Positions 11,839-24,602 of a DNA stretch of 64,000 nt are shown one piece after another (within the stretch, counting starts at the first letter, position 1; every line of letters begins with the position of its first letter). Location of the stretch: positions 1,466,501 to 1,530,500 of the forward strand of contig CM057160.1 in NCBI GenBank assembly GCA_029962745.1, given 5' to 3'. The notes under the pieces were generated by a model, which did not search any database, had not been told where the DNA came from, and saw only the letters and a program-made list of their open reading frames with translations. The stretch comes from Echinometra lucunter. Lineage: Eukaryota; Echinodermata; Echinoidea; Camarodonta; Echinometridae. The position numbers were made by a program, and so were the translations under genes.

Positions 11839-11896
11839 TGCTGAATATTATTACCCCAATCATAGCCAAGCCGCCAAAGTTGGTAGTGCTCAAGCA

Positions 11897-12028
11897 TCTA
11901 CACCTGGGTGGAGAGTGGCAAAAGCAGATTAATGTCTTGTCAAAGGTCATAAGTGCAAGGCTGGAATTTGAACGTGAGACATGATCCAAAAATGAGAGAG
12001 ATTTAGACCACTAGATCCACTAGACCTA
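11897..12028 (-). mobile_element. SINE fragment, same family as 2345-2596
   Basis: On the plus strand it reads CACCTGGGTGGAGAGTGGCA, then a GATTAATGTCTTGTC stretch and, further on, the complement of a B-box-like word (GTTCAAATTCC). The A-box region is decayed. It ends about 85 bp before the scaffold gap. Confidence 0.55.
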
Positions 12029-12113
12029 AAATCCTCAACATCTACATCCACAATGTCAGTCTTATATCAATACTAGATACACATAACGCATCAGGAAAAG
12101 TGTTCTTTGAATT

Positions 12114-12613
12114 NNNNNNNNNNNNNNNNNNNNNNNNNNNNNNNNNNNNNNNNNNNNNNNNNNNNNNNNNNNNNNNNNNNNNNNNNNNNNNNNNNNNNNN
12201 NNNNNNNNNNNNNNNNNNNNNNNNNNNNNNNNNNNNNNNNNNNNNNNNNNNNNNNNNNNNNNNNNNNNNNNNNNNNNNNNNNNNNNNNNNNNNNNNNNNN
12301 NNNNNNNNNNNNNNNNNNNNNNNNNNNNNNNNNNNNNNNNNNNNNNNNNNNNNNNNNNNNNNNNNNNNNNNNNNNNNNNNNNNNNNNNNNNNNNNNNNNN
12401 NNNNNNNNNNNNNNNNNNNNNNNNNNNNNNNNNNNNNNNNNNNNNNNNNNNNNNNNNNNNNNNNNNNNNNNNNNNNNNNNNNNNNNNNNNNNNNNNNNNN
12501 NNNNNNNNNNNNNNNNNNNNNNNNNNNNNNNNNNNNNNNNNNNNNNNNNNNNNNNNNNNNNNNNNNNNNNNNNNNNNNNNNNNNNNNNNNNNNNNNNNNN
12601 NNNNNNNNNNNNN
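12114..12613. other. Assembly gap (500 N)
   Basis: Exactly 500 unknown bases, a default scaffold gap size; the true length is unknown. Any open frame crossing it is artificial. Confidence 0.99.
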
Positions 12614-13320
12614 ACCATTTTTTTCTCCCTTTTAATCCTTGTCTATGTACATATGTTGTGTTTCTTGGGAAAAGGAGTTTCACTTCCTTTTTTACTTTAT
12701 ACCAACTCAATGTATCATTGCACACATATAACTGAAAGATTATCTATGTATTCAGATTATCATCACTTCCTTAAGGTAAGGGATCCCTTTTGCAGCACTG
12801 AAAATCTACTTAACTTCATAGCTTGTTATACTGTAGAAGTAGGTAAAAGATCTTCCCTCAAATAACAAACCTGTAAACTCTTGTTAATGGGGAAAGAATG
12901 AAAAATAAATTTCAATTGAATTCAAACAAATTCTGTAAAGGGACATGTTTTCCAATTCAGTAGTGTACACGTACATGTCTGGGAATATCCCAGCTAACAT
13001 ACAGCTTATGCGCCTCACACACAGTACACGTACGTGCACCATATACACACACTGATCCGGACACATTTCCTGTTGCAGACACTCATTTACTTGACGCTTG
13101 AATTCAAACTGTTGTACAGTACATGTAATGGCTCAAAGGGATTGGGGAAAGTATTTCATTTCCTACAAAAAAGTTGCAAAGCCTATATTTCATACACATG
13201 ATCAGTATGGTATACTGTCCGACCCTCAGAAATTTCATAAAGTTTCCAAAAATTTGCAAAAGGGATCCCCTACCTATAAAACATTGAAAAACTAGATGAA
13301 TCCTCGACCGTGCGGTCGAA

Positions 13321-13893
13321 ATTTATGCCTCTGCCATCGACAGATCAGAAATATACAGCACATTCATGTTGATTTATTTTCATTTATACAATGTCTTTTT
13401 TGACCTTGACCTTTGACCTTGTGACCTCCAAATGTAATGAGACCATTGCCCTTTCCATATGCATACATGAGCCAAGTATGAAGTTGAACAGTCATAGAGT
13501 TGTTGAGTTGTCACGAGAACAAACCATTTCTATGTACATAATGACCTCTATGACCTTTGACCTTTGACCTCGAGATCCAAAAATCTAATCAGATCATTGT
13601 CCCTCCCATATGCATACATGAGCCAAGTTTGAAGTTGATTCGTCAAATGGTTGAGTTATTGCAAGAACGAACCATTTCTATGTACATAATAACCTCTATG
13701 ACCTTTGACCTTTGACCTTGAGACCCCAAAATCTAATCAGATCATTGTCCCTCCCATATGCCTATATGAGCCAAGTTTGAAATTGATCCGTCAAACGGTT
13801 CTTAAGCTATCGCGAGAACGAAAACGGGACGGACGGACGGAAAACACAAAAACATAATGCCTCCGGCACCACCTACAGTGGGCGGAAGCATAA
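13321..13893 (+). mobile_element. Repeat element with three tandem DR1-containing units
   Basis: The outer ends are inverted short words, TTTATGCCTCTGCC on the left and GGCGGAAGCATAAA on the right. Inside are three direct units of about 148-150 bp, beginning near 13401, 13551 and 13699. Each starts with stacked TGACCTTTGACC words, followed by ATCATTGTCCCTCCCATATG, ATGAGCCAAG and GAGAACGAACC-type blocks. The right flank has GGACGGACGGACGG. No coding frame. The left edge is uncertain because a palindrome TCGACCGTGCGGTCGA precedes it. Confidence 0.7.
13401..13723 (+). promoter_or_regulatory. Three clusters of DR1-like nuclear receptor motifs
   Basis: TGACCTTTGACCT is the complement of AGGTCAAAGGTCA, the DR1 arrangement bound by RXR heterodimers, HNF4 and COUP-TF-type receptors (established for those families). 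It occurs in stacked form at about 13401-13420, 13551-13570 and 13699-13718. Whether any receptor binds here is unknown. Confidence 0.4.
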
Positions 13894-15819
13894 AAGCACC
13901 CTTTCCAATCTACACAAGAATCGCACACCTACAAAATAGACTTGCAGATGTACAGTAGACATCTAATGTGCTACATGCACCAAGAACATCATTCACTTTC
14001 TTGGAAACAAGGCTCAGCCGTGACAAAGTCAAATGTGTGACCTACATGTATATCTTGCAGTCAGGCAATCAAACGAAATAATTTTATTGTATTTATTTGT
14101 CTTGTGGTGAAAACAGACACATCTGCACATGTACATGACTCAGCGAAATGTTTCAGAGAATTTGGTGCATATTATGTAAACACGGAAGTATGTGCTTGTT
14201 TCAGAGAATATGTAAGGACAGAGACATGGAAAGACAGACAGAAAGTGAAAGATATGATAATAATAATAATAATAATGCAAAACATTAATTTGGTGCTTAA
14301 TACAGGCATTTCTAAGGGCACTGTTTAATACCAGGAATTAAAATTAAACACAAATACACAAATTATATAAGAAACCTTAAGTAGTTCAAAACAATAGTAA
14401 AGATTGGAGAAAGAAAAAATAGATATACAACATTGGAGAACCTGAGAGGAGAAAGAGAGGGGCAGGAAAGGGATAACAGAAGACAAAGATGGAGAGAAAT
14501 AAAAACAAAAACAAAAAAATAGAGAAAAGACTGAGAGAAGGGGAACAGTTTAACTGGTGCACTTAACATTAAAATTAACACCAATAAATATTTTGTGTTG
14601 AATCAACGGCAAAACAACCATTTTTTTTAACCTCAAAACACATTTTACTTACAAGTATAAGATATCCTTTAATTCAAAAAAGAAGAAGTTTTCAATATCA
14701 TTAACTTCCCTCTATAAAATCTTGTTTTTCCCCCTGAAGATATCAACATGACCTTCAGTTCAGAATTTAATCCACCATTTAACACACACTGACACTCTTT
14801 CTTTATACCTCCATTACAATATTTACTTCCTCTGCTTGAATAGAAACATATCAACAAAAGACACCTTTTAAATGCTTGGATTGCAAGGCTCAAACTATCT
14901 CTTACAGTTACATCTATCCATCCAACCTGAGAAAAGAGAAAATGTGAAGATCCTCTATATTTGAGGGGATTAGTGGCACCCCCTTGCTAATCCTATAACC
15001 TAATCAACAACTTAATCCACACCCTGCTACTGGAGCATCTTCACACCTCCAATGTAAGCTCCTGGTTTCCTGCAAACAGTTTCAGAGCAAATCAGTATTT
15101 TGTCTCATTTCTTAAACAGACAGAGAAGACGAGATTGCCCTGAAACTTATGCTGTAATGCCTGTATAATACAGGGTGCGTGCAGGGATGAGATAGCACGA
15201 CTCTAAATCCACAGCTAACTATTAATGGAGTAATATGAACAACTGCCATACATGTCTTTAAGGAGCTTCTTAGCAGAACAACAGGTGTTGTGGGGGCTCA
15301 ACACCTCCTCCTCTAGACCCCCTTCCCTTCCAGGACCCCCTTCATCCCTCCATTCCTTACTCCCTCTCTCTTTATTAACAATCAGTGGCGTAACTGGGGG
15401 GGGGGCACATACCCCCCAATCGGCTGGCCAAAAAAAAAAAAAATCTAGGAAAGTGATTCAAGGGTAATTAAATTGCTTTTGAAATCGACATTATATTTAT
15501 ACATATCACACACGAACCCTCATACACATCCATACCCACACCCACTTTTCCACTCAGAGTGCCCCCCCCCCCAATGCATTGACCCATTTATTTATTGATT
15601 TATTTCTTTTGTATTTTTTAGACAGGGTAGCCCCATAAGTAGTCGAATACTGTGGTACACCACTGCTAACAATAACACATTTTGTAAAGTGCTTCAGACA
15701 AAGTAGTTGGTTAATTGTTTAATATGTTCAACAGTTTCGCTTTTACCCTCTCACATTTTTTCTTCACCTCTACGTACCCTTTGTACATTGTGAACCTCAC
15801 TCTCCAAACCATTACCTCT

Positions 15820-15887
15820 CTCCCCCCCCCCCTCTCTCTTATCCCTCCTTATACCCTGCTCCCTCTCTCTCCCCATTATTCTCTCCT

Positions 15888-15923
<36 letters not shown>

Positions 15924-15940
15924 TCTCCATCATATCCATC
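15820..15940. repeat. CT-rich microsatellite
   Basis: A C-run followed by interrupted CT dinucleotides, densest at 15893-15920. Confidence 0.9.
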
Positions 15941-17200
15941 CTCTCCTCACTTGCACAGTACCATTATCCTGTCTGTGTCTTCCGCCTTTCCTTTAAAATA
16001 TTACTGCCATCAGTTTGGAGACGAATCTTTGACTGAGGATAATAGTCTTGAGTAGGATCTTTATCTATAAGCAGTTTAGCCCATCATGCATCTCAATAAC
16101 AACAGTCTCTTTCTGAATTAATGCAAATAAAAAAACTTTCTCTTTCACATCTTAAGAACTTCTTCATTCAATTCCAGTCATTTGATAAATTACCTTAGTT
16201 ATCACATCAACTCACTTCCCCATTTTTCCTCCATTTTAAAAAACATTTTCCTCTCCTTTCTCTTCCTCATTTGCTCCCTTTGTTTATTCTTTTCTACAAT
16301 TCATCCTCTCTAATGATATTCCTCCATCTTTTCTCCTTTTTAACCTTCTATTTTCTCCTAATTTATCTTTTTTTTCATTTGCTATTCACTCTCTACGTCA
16401 TAACTAAAAGATAACTCAATCATTCCTCAATCTTCTTCCAAAACTTGCTTTTTTTAGTCTCCTATTACATACAAAATCCATTACTTTCATCATTACAATA
16501 ACCAGTCAGTAAAAATACAAACACCCTTCCTGCAGCCTCTCTAACAAGCCATTCAAATTCATCTTACTCACTGCTTCAAAAATAACCATAATAAACATCG
16601 TTATTTCTTGAATATTATGGGGATTAGGAATTCAGAAGTCACCCATAAATATGGAAATTCAGCATAAGCCATGAGCATTTGCTTAACACACACCAAGGGA
16701 ATTTCCTTATGAAAATGCTGGCAGTGGTCCATGCAACAGGGAATTGATGAATTTAGAGCTTGTTAGGAGTAATTTAGAGCCAATTTTGTGATGATTCACA
16801 GAGCATGAGAAACGTAACCTTCTTCTGAGATTCGTATTAGATGCGCTCGGTAATGAGGCTTGAAATTTGAATGAGTTTGCAAAATGGATCAATGGGGAGA
16901 TAAATTGAGTTGACAAAAGATTTTAAAGTATGACATGAACCAGGGAAGTAACAAGAGGGAGAGATATAGACTGAGGGGGTGACCCCCTTTAAATAAACTA
17001 AACAAAAGCCCCGGTAAATGAAATAGAGCCACTGTTAATTCACAGACCATATCTTTTAACTTTGATGTTAAAGTATTTTCTCCCTGTTGTGATCTAAATT
17101 TCAGTTTTAAATGCAGTTAACACTAGTGTATTATTTTTCTTCAAGTATCAACGCCTCTCCCCCTCTCCCAATACTTGCTCTTCTTCCTACCATATAACCA

Positions 17201-17390
17201 CCTGGGTGCAGAGTGGCAAGAACAGATTTATGCCTTGCCAATTGGGCATTAACTCCATGTTATAATGCATGGATAGGATCAAGTATTGGCATCTACTGAC
17301 TACATCATCTCAATACTGATTTAGAATAAGATCATATTAGCTGTCTGGAAATCTTCAGCCACTTGATCCAAAACCTATGGTTGCTCAATC
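17201..17390 (-). mobile_element. Decayed SINE fragment (family of 2345 and 11897)
   Basis: CACCTGGGTGCAGAGTGGCA followed by ACAGATTTATGCCTTGCC matches the body of the 11897 copy. The tRNA-like head is not convincingly preserved. Confidence 0.4.
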
Positions 17391-19667
17391 AGAGCAGTGT
17401 ATCTAAATTCATCCTGAATACATTTATGATTACTGACAGGCACCTATACTCTAATCCGTCAGTTTGAATTACATCACACAAAACATGAGCCAGTGGCAAA
17501 GCAATGGCAAAAACAGGATGGGCAATTATAACACCAGCTTCACTGTAGAATATCAGCCCCGGTTGCCCAAAGATTGGATGTTGGTATTCCACTAAGGCAT
17601 CAAAGCTTTCAAAAGGCAAAGGCAAAGTTTTCTGGGAAATGAATTCGGTATGGAAGAGAGTATGAGCCTGCAGAATGGGGTGTATCTTTGAAAAAGTGAT
17701 TAGAAACGTAATTTTTACAATGTATAGTAAACAAGGAAATTGTAAATATGTGATACTACCAAGAAAACATAACCCATTAAAAGAATCAAGGACATAAACT
17801 GCACTGAATGTGATTTCACTTGTTGTTCTCATTTTGTAAAAGGAAATATTTCGACCAATAGCAGGTGCATGTATGGATTCCTAGAACTAAGGCATGGATT
17901 AATGCATAAGCTCAGTTTTGAATGTGTGACCTCCTTCGACAGATGGAGGCACAAAATAGACGTGAGGGAAAAAGATGCGGGACAAACATGAAATGCCTTG
18001 AAGCAATTTGAGCTTGGTCTTCTGATCATTCACAGATCAGGCATGTTGATAGGAAGGCTTGTTGCGAAGGGAAGAAGATTCATAATGACAGGTTAATTTC
18101 CTGGAGGAGGAGGAAATCTATGGTATTCCGCATGGATTCTAAGGGATGTCTTTGGAAATGATGGTCAGCTTTTAGGGGATTAATGAGTATTAACATGATA
18201 CTTGTACTGTGCTATTACTTAGTGTTCTCAGAATCTATTTCTCTCTCTACAAGATGGAAGTTATGAATGGCATTTCCTTAAAATATGCAAAAATTTCACA
18301 TCATATTCCCTGTACTAGACAAACACACCATCAGTCCGCTTCAATACAGGTAAATTATCATCGGGGTTTGATGCCAGTGCTAATCAAGGGGAAAATACTG
18401 AGGGAAAAATAAGCCCTTTTACGCAGTTCTCTGCATTTTGCTCCATCACTATCTTGGGTAGATCTGAACATTTTGCATACTACTAGCACAAACCAATACC
18501 ATTAAGGCTAAACTTGCTCCCTCCCCCCCCCCCCATCTCTTTCTCTCAATCAAGCATGAGAATTTAACACTTCAGAAAGCTTAAGACATCAGACCAGATT
18601 TTGTGCTTGCAAAGATCAAAGGTTCCAATGCTATCTGCAAGAGTGGACCACTGCCTTTCTCTCTCATTGATAATCATGGCTCATGCACAAGCATTCCCAG
18701 CAGTACGGACAAAACGGATAGCTTTCAAAAAGACACAGTATGGTCTGATCATGTATCGCAAATACAATGGAGGTTATAGGAATAGTTAATGACTTTTCAA
18801 AACTTTTTCCTGGGTGTAATGGTTTAGTTTGGTTTTCATTATGCAGCCCTCAATCAAATAAACTATCATAATCTGCATGGTCTGTATAGTCCAGTAGCAC
18901 ATAAATCTGACTTATTAATTAACTACTTGATAGATGATAATACTTCTATTAAGCTTAAACTTATCAAACAAGAATGTGCTTTACCACAAACCACTGCATC
19001 AAATGGATGCATAGGGAGTGACCAAGCCATGACAACCATCTATACTAGACAGATCACTGAAGGGACATTTTGAACCCATGACCTTTCTAGACCATATCCT
19101 TTTGTTAAAATCACTGGACCATGGGTGGAACAGATGTCAATTTGATTAAAAAAAAACCCTCCATGACAAGCAAAGATTCAGTATATATTTGGATGTAAAG
19201 ACTCATTCAGATATACCACACCAAACCACTTCAAGAAATGCTCTGGCATTTTTACATGCACTAAATAAATGTCAAAAGCTAATATGGGCAATGCTACAAA
19301 GGGCTTTACCCGTGTTAACTTGCCTGTGTGTTAAAAGATACAAAAATGTAATAGACAGTATGCCTTAAAAAACAACAACATGGTTTTCTTAAAGCAGTAT
19401 TCCAGTGTATGTCAACAAGCCTTAAGGCACGCATCCTTTGTCATGCAGAAAATGAACATACTCAGCGTGTCTCACTTTGCTAAATTGAATCTGACAGCCG
19501 ATCACATGGTATACTTCAGTGACTGAACTCGGCCAATTCAATCGTTTGCAACACTGGATTTAAGAACGACCCTGCGTAGTTCTTCTGAACAGTTTCCCTC
19601 AGTAATGGGAAAATATTGGCTGCAAAATCAATATACTACGCTGGCCTTTCAAAACAGTTCAGAAAAG

Positions 19668-19895
19668 GGAGGATAAAAGAAGAAGAAGAAAAAGAAGGAG
19701 GAGAAGAAGAAGAAGAAGAAGAAGAAGAAGAAGAAGAAGAAGAAGAAGAAGAAGAAGAAGAAGAAGAGAAGAAGAAGAAGAAAAAGAAGAAGAAAGAGAG
19801 TTAGGGAGGGGAGAGGAAGAGGAAATTAAGAGAGGGGTCCACATGGGTAATGTATAAAGAAGAAAAGCAGAGCAAGACAGACAGAAAGACACAGT

Positions 19896-19945
<50 letters not shown>

Positions 19946-19946
19946 C

Positions 19947-19989
<43 letters not shown>

Positions 19990-20046
19990 TACAGATGTGG
20001 AAAGGGAAAAGTGTGCAAAACAGAGAGAGAGAGAGAGAGAGAGGAG
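19668..20046. repeat. Long purine-rich tract: (GAA)n, (GA)n, (GACA)n
   Basis: Nearly 380 bp, purine-dominated on the plus strand. A GAA block runs from 19676 to about 19795, followed by mixed GA, GAGACA and tandem GACA (19958-19988), then GA again to 20043. Open frames here on either strand are low-complexity artefacts. Confidence 0.95.
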
Positions 20047-20345
20047 GGAGATCCATGAGAAAACCACAGAATAAAAACAATATGTGTGGGAATGTAATAA
20101 TAAGTGAACCTTGCCATGAACTTACTCAAACACATCTGAAGGACACCATTAACTCCTCGGTGAATACATTCAAGCAGATTTCATATTGATCTCATAGGGT
20201 CAAATGGGATTCTAAATAGAGTGGCATCGATTTGAATAATGGCCTGAAAACGTTTTTTTTTTCTGAACATGGATGGCAATGGGCAATGGTTTTTAAGACT
20301 AAAACACTTAAAGCCAAGGCATGGATGGTACATTCCAAACAAGGT

Positions 20346-20414
20346 TTTAACCCATTAACTACTGAATGCTAAAATACCCATAGGGACACCCCGGTTCCTA
20401 TAGGCAACGGGTTA
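20346..20414. mobile_element. Short family V element, copy 2
   Basis: About 70 bp from TTAACCCATTAACTACTGAA to GGCAACGGGTTA. Same layout as 3794-3874, with CATAGGGAC-CCGGTTCCTATAGG in the middle. Confidence 0.55.
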
Positions 20415-21249
20415 TTAGCTGCTACTTGATTTGTGTGGTTTAAGGTACATGTACTTGTTACGTAAATGCAAAAGGAGTGCAAAGCTCATCACAGGAAGAT
20501 ATTCTCGTCCTATCATGAAAGGGAAAATTGAATTCAAAATTTCATGACTGGCAGTTTAAGCACTGATGGCAAGTTATTCTGATGTTGCAACTTTCTAATA
20601 AAAAAAATTCAAGCTTCTAAAATCAACTACCTATAGAAATTAGAATTTAAAAACAAATGATGCTCGGTCACAATATAATGTACATGTAAGACTGGCGAAA
20701 CACAAAATCAAATTTAACTTTTATAACTCATCCAACATGCCATTTTGGTGCATTATGTTGCATAATTATGATAAAAATAAAGATGAATTTATAATAAAAT
20801 AGACCTAATCATTCCATAAGTTCAGTGAACAGAAAGAGACCACTCATTCAGCATTTTCACATGAGCGGAGAAACTTAATTGCAGTGATGAATTGCAATTA
20901 TGCTCTTAGAATTATCGTCCATACACACAACCTAGAAAGTCTTCGTGGATTCTGTGGTTTTGCATTTCAGAGCGAGGAGAGGAGGTGTGGCTTTTTTTCT
21001 GGGTACCCATCAATCACTCATGCACAATGCTCATGAAGCCATCGAGCGAAAAAAAAAAAAGAGTATTTTTCTGCGAAGTGGTTGAAATGTCACCGTAAGC
21101 TCCGCCCCAAAACATGATTTGGAGGTCAATCCGTACACATGACTGTTTCGTTCCATCATTTGGGAGAATCATCACTGGAAAACACCTCCGGACCATCATT
21201 TGAATTATGCAATTCAAATTACCCTCCGTTGCATTCACCACACCACCAA

Positions 21250-21313
21250 AATGCATCATTAGAATTAAGATTCTAGTGATGCATCACTAGAATCTTAATT
21301 CTAATGATGCATT
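21250..21313. repeat. Perfect 64-bp palindrome without spacer
   Basis: I checked all 32 base pairs around the centre at 21281/21282. The sequence is identical to its own reverse complement, and pairing stops at 21249/21314. The centre reads GTGATGCATCAC. The flanks are not symmetric, so it is not the core of a larger foldback. Confidence 0.95.
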
Positions 21314-21319
21314 CTGCAC

Positions 21320-22127
21320 TCGTGTGAAAAAACCCTCCTTGACACCTCAAATCAATTTACATTGCAATATGACAGACATCAATATACATATCCTGCAGTG
21401 GACCTTTCCTAATTTCAAACTGTCCTCAACTCATTAGTGAATAGACAAGGGATAGAAAGGACAGTGGTCCAGTACATGCTTCTAGCTAGTCTGGAGGAAA
21501 ATTGAACAGGATAACAAAGTTACCTGGGCTGATGGGAATAATTTTCTAATGACTGACTGCTCAAACACATGGGCACCGCATTAACCCTTGTTCAGTTAAA
21601 ACTGCTTTTCTAAAAATAATATTAGGTCTATGGAAAATGTGTGTTATAATACTGAAATCAAATTATGCTCAACAGGTTAAAAGAATATTATTATTCTAAG
21701 ACTGCACAGGTCCCTTTGTAAACTTCTTCCTCCTCCATCCCTATTCATTTTTCACCTTGGTCTACACAGGTCGAACAAGGGTACAGAGTCCTCTCCCCCC
21801 AAAACTCAAACAAATCCTTAATTGCTAATCAGACTGGTGGGCTACATGTAGCCAAGGGGATATGATTCACTGACGCAGGGGGGCAGAAGCAGGCTAAAAA
21901 TGTTACCCCAATGTCATGGCTGAGAAGTAAACCCCCGGAGGAAGAGGGAGGGGTACAAGGAAGCGGAGAAAGAGGTAACGGCTCACTGCTCTGAGGTTTT
22001 AATGATGTGACGGTTTCATCATCTCACACTCAATATCCTTCCTTCACTCATATATTTCTGTCCTCGTGCCTGCAAGTGTCAAGACCTGTGAGGATGACTA
22101 CAAGAGAAACATTCACTCACCTCTTTC

Positions 22128-22186
<59 letters not shown>

Positions 22187-23213
22187 AACAAGATACAGAA
22201 AACCACTAATGCTTGGTAGCTCTGAACATGCATCTTTTTTTACCTCAAGTGTTCTATGTACATGACACACTTTGTAAAGCTCTTTCGAGTACCCCACTAC
22301 TCCCACATATCCTAATTCTACCTCCTACAACTTGTACAAAGTGTCTCCTAAATACCTTACCTCCTCCCCCCTCCCCCTTCCCCCTTCCCCCAGCACTCCC
22401 TGGCAAATCCTGGTCAGTATATCATTGACAAACACATTTGTAAAGTTCACCAGTGCATTTTATTAACAGATGTATAATGAATCCATTGGGAGTCGTAACC
22501 CCTGGAAGTATGACTGGCAATTTTCATTTCATCAAGATATAAGACCCTTTCTAAACTTTTGCAGGAGAATTTTGATAGTTACTATGCCTAAAGTTTGTGT
22601 AGCGATTATCATGCTCCCCCAAAACATGATAATGTGAACTTAATTCACTGAATATCAAATATTATCCTTCATCATATTTCCTTATATGATCATCAAGCAC
22701 CTTTAATTACTGAACAATCCCATACATACACTCATTACAGTTAATATCACCCAGTAGTTTTCTCAATCATACATGTATGTAGCACCAGTGTTCATCAAAA
22801 CTCTGTTGACAGCATATAATCTCCTTAAACAAAATTATTAGTCAAGTCCCTGACAAATGTGACGTTTGAACTTCTAGTGATGTGTTCTTTTAGGATGATA
22901 CAGTGATACAGTGGTGTGTTTGTTGTCACCGACATGGCCAGGGACAGCCACGTTCGTATGGCAAAGAAATAAATCCTACTCCACAGAAATAAATACTACT
23001 CCACAACTGGCACTGTTGATATTATGTTAACCTTAGAGTGTACACAATTAGTGCCAACCATCCCCGGTGTAGAATTGATCGATGATCGTTTTTCCAGCGA
23101 CGCCAGCCACAAACGGTAGAGAAGTCGTGGAAGATCTGTTCATGCTGTTTGCTTGGTGGCTACAATACAAGGCATTCATCATGAAACGTTAAATGATAAC
23201 TGTTTAAAGAACT
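21320..23213. other. Non-coding sequence with a CT microsatellite
   Basis: No gene supported. It contains (CT)n at 22131-22183, C-rich runs near 22365-22392 and a 20-bp tandem pair built on AAATAAATCCTACTCCACA at 22965-23004. Confidence 0.5.
22131..22183. repeat. (CT)n microsatellite
   Basis: Uninterrupted CT dinucleotides for over 50 bp. Confidence 0.97.
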
Positions 23214-23217
23214 TTAA

Positions 23218-23689
23218 AGACATTGGTTAACATTGTTATGATTTTAAAAAATCTTTTGTTACTTGAAAATGGGATAAACATAAGGGCTATAGTATAGTGT
23301 AAAAATACCAGTCTGAAAGTTTCAAAGTATAATATCCACAGGAAGTATTTTCAAATATAAAAAATGTGAACCAATGCTTGAAAAATACACGAGAGTCGGT
23401 TGCACAGAATAGACATAAGGAGTGCGCCTTACCGTACTGTGTGTATTGCCGTATCACACGGCGGGAGGCACATAACAGCATTTTCAAATTCAAGCAAAGT
23501 GGTCCTCTGAGTGATTGTCTCGTGAGACGAAGGATAATAAAATCGCCGTTTGCGTTTAACTTACACTTTTTCATTCCAAATTAAGGTTGGTTTCAGGGTT
23601 TTTGAGTACAAATACAAGTACTCATACACATGTTTCATCTTAGTTTGAGAATTTTTTAAATCAGCTATTCACAAAGCTGGCCAATGCCT
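23218..23689 (+). mobile_element. Family F TTAA MITE, copy 1
   Basis: 472 bp with AGACATTGG at the left and CCAATGCCT at the right, and TTAA outside both ends (23214-23217, 23690-23693). Collinear with 52327-52812 and, inverted, with 57055-57542. Relative to those copies it lacks about 18 bp (around 23427) that hold a GCGCATGCGC and TGACTCA motif pair. A minus-strand frame starting at 23574 (MKKCKLNANGDF...) is shared by all copies. Confidence 0.85.
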
Positions 23690-24075
23690 TTAAACTTGAT
23701 ACTGCGTTACCATCCTCATACACAATACAAGCCAACTATCCTGCTTTACTGGGATTAACAGAAGATGGTTTTTCTGCTGATACCAGTCACCAAAGGTGGA
23801 AATGAACTGGAAGTTCTGTTCATACCATTTTATCGGTAGCTACATGTACATGTACTTTCCAAAAGTTGACAATCATTCACCCACATTATTTGTGGCATAT
23901 GAAAGCAATAATTGTTTACAGCTTTAACATATATTTCTCTCAAACACATTCAATGCCAACCATCATGCTTACAGACAAAAGATTTATTTTCTTGTGACTT
24001 TTGAGAAATACCAGTAGTGAAGTATAGTTTATATTCAATACAAACACAGTATATTCACATTTTGCTTTTCAAAGG

Positions 24076-24099
24076 ATATATATATATATATATATATAT
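24076..24099. repeat. (TA)n microsatellite
   Basis: Uninterrupted TA dinucleotides. Confidence 0.95.
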
Positions 24100-24602
24100 T
24101 TCATGTTGATGAAACAAAACATTGATTATATGAATTTTCCCCACTATTTTAAAGAATTATTCCTTTTTAATTATTACAAGTATTCAGTATTTCAGTATTA
24201 AAACTATTAAGGAGTGATAATAAGTAGTATAAGAGTAATAAGTAGGGGTAAATATAGTAGATTTGTATAGAGCATAGAAGTATTCATGTAATGTGCTACA
24301 TAAATGTAATATACTATTATTTTTTTTAATCATTATTTTAATTCTTGTGGGAAATTTTATCAAACACTTAGCATGTTTTTGCTTTGAAGCCCCCCACAAA
24401 GCACAATTCTACCTTTAAAAGTAGATGTATCTTGCATTCTATTGTGGCTTGAGATGCTTGAGCATGTTAGATAATAATCAGCAATATGGACAAAGAATTA
24501 AAGAGTGATACTGAAAGCAGACACAAGTAGAGTAGAGGAACAGAGATAAGTAATTAAGTGTTCTCCTCATATTGTTATTACCTGCACTGTCTTTGTGATT
24601 AA

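Larger units (their letters stand above)
13900..19660. other. Non-coding sequence with microsatellites and a possible SINE remnant
   Basis: Holds an (ATA)n patch near 14257-14275, a GGCGTAACTGGGGG word near 15386 that resembles a hAT terminus without a confirmed partner, a C-run and CT-rich stretch at 15820-15940, and general pyrimidine-rich sequence to 16500. The 147-codon minus frame at 17389-17832 shows no domain, splice context or codon signal I can defend. Confidence 0.45.

Noticed and set aside
12042..12865. Long open frames across 12114-12613 on both strands
   Set aside because: They exist only because the 500 N contain no stops.
13321..13893. CRISPR-like or satellite array
   Set aside because: Only three units of about 148 bp inside an element with its own inverted ends; the animal-type context excludes CRISPR.
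17389..17832. 147-codon minus-strand frame, the longest without N or low complexity
   Set aside because: Hydrophobic AT-driven composition, no motif, no splice context, no second copy. The length is possible by chance in 64 kb.
19616..20135. Glu-rich and Ser/Leu/Cys-rich frames
   Set aside because: Translations of GAA, GA and GACA microsatellites.
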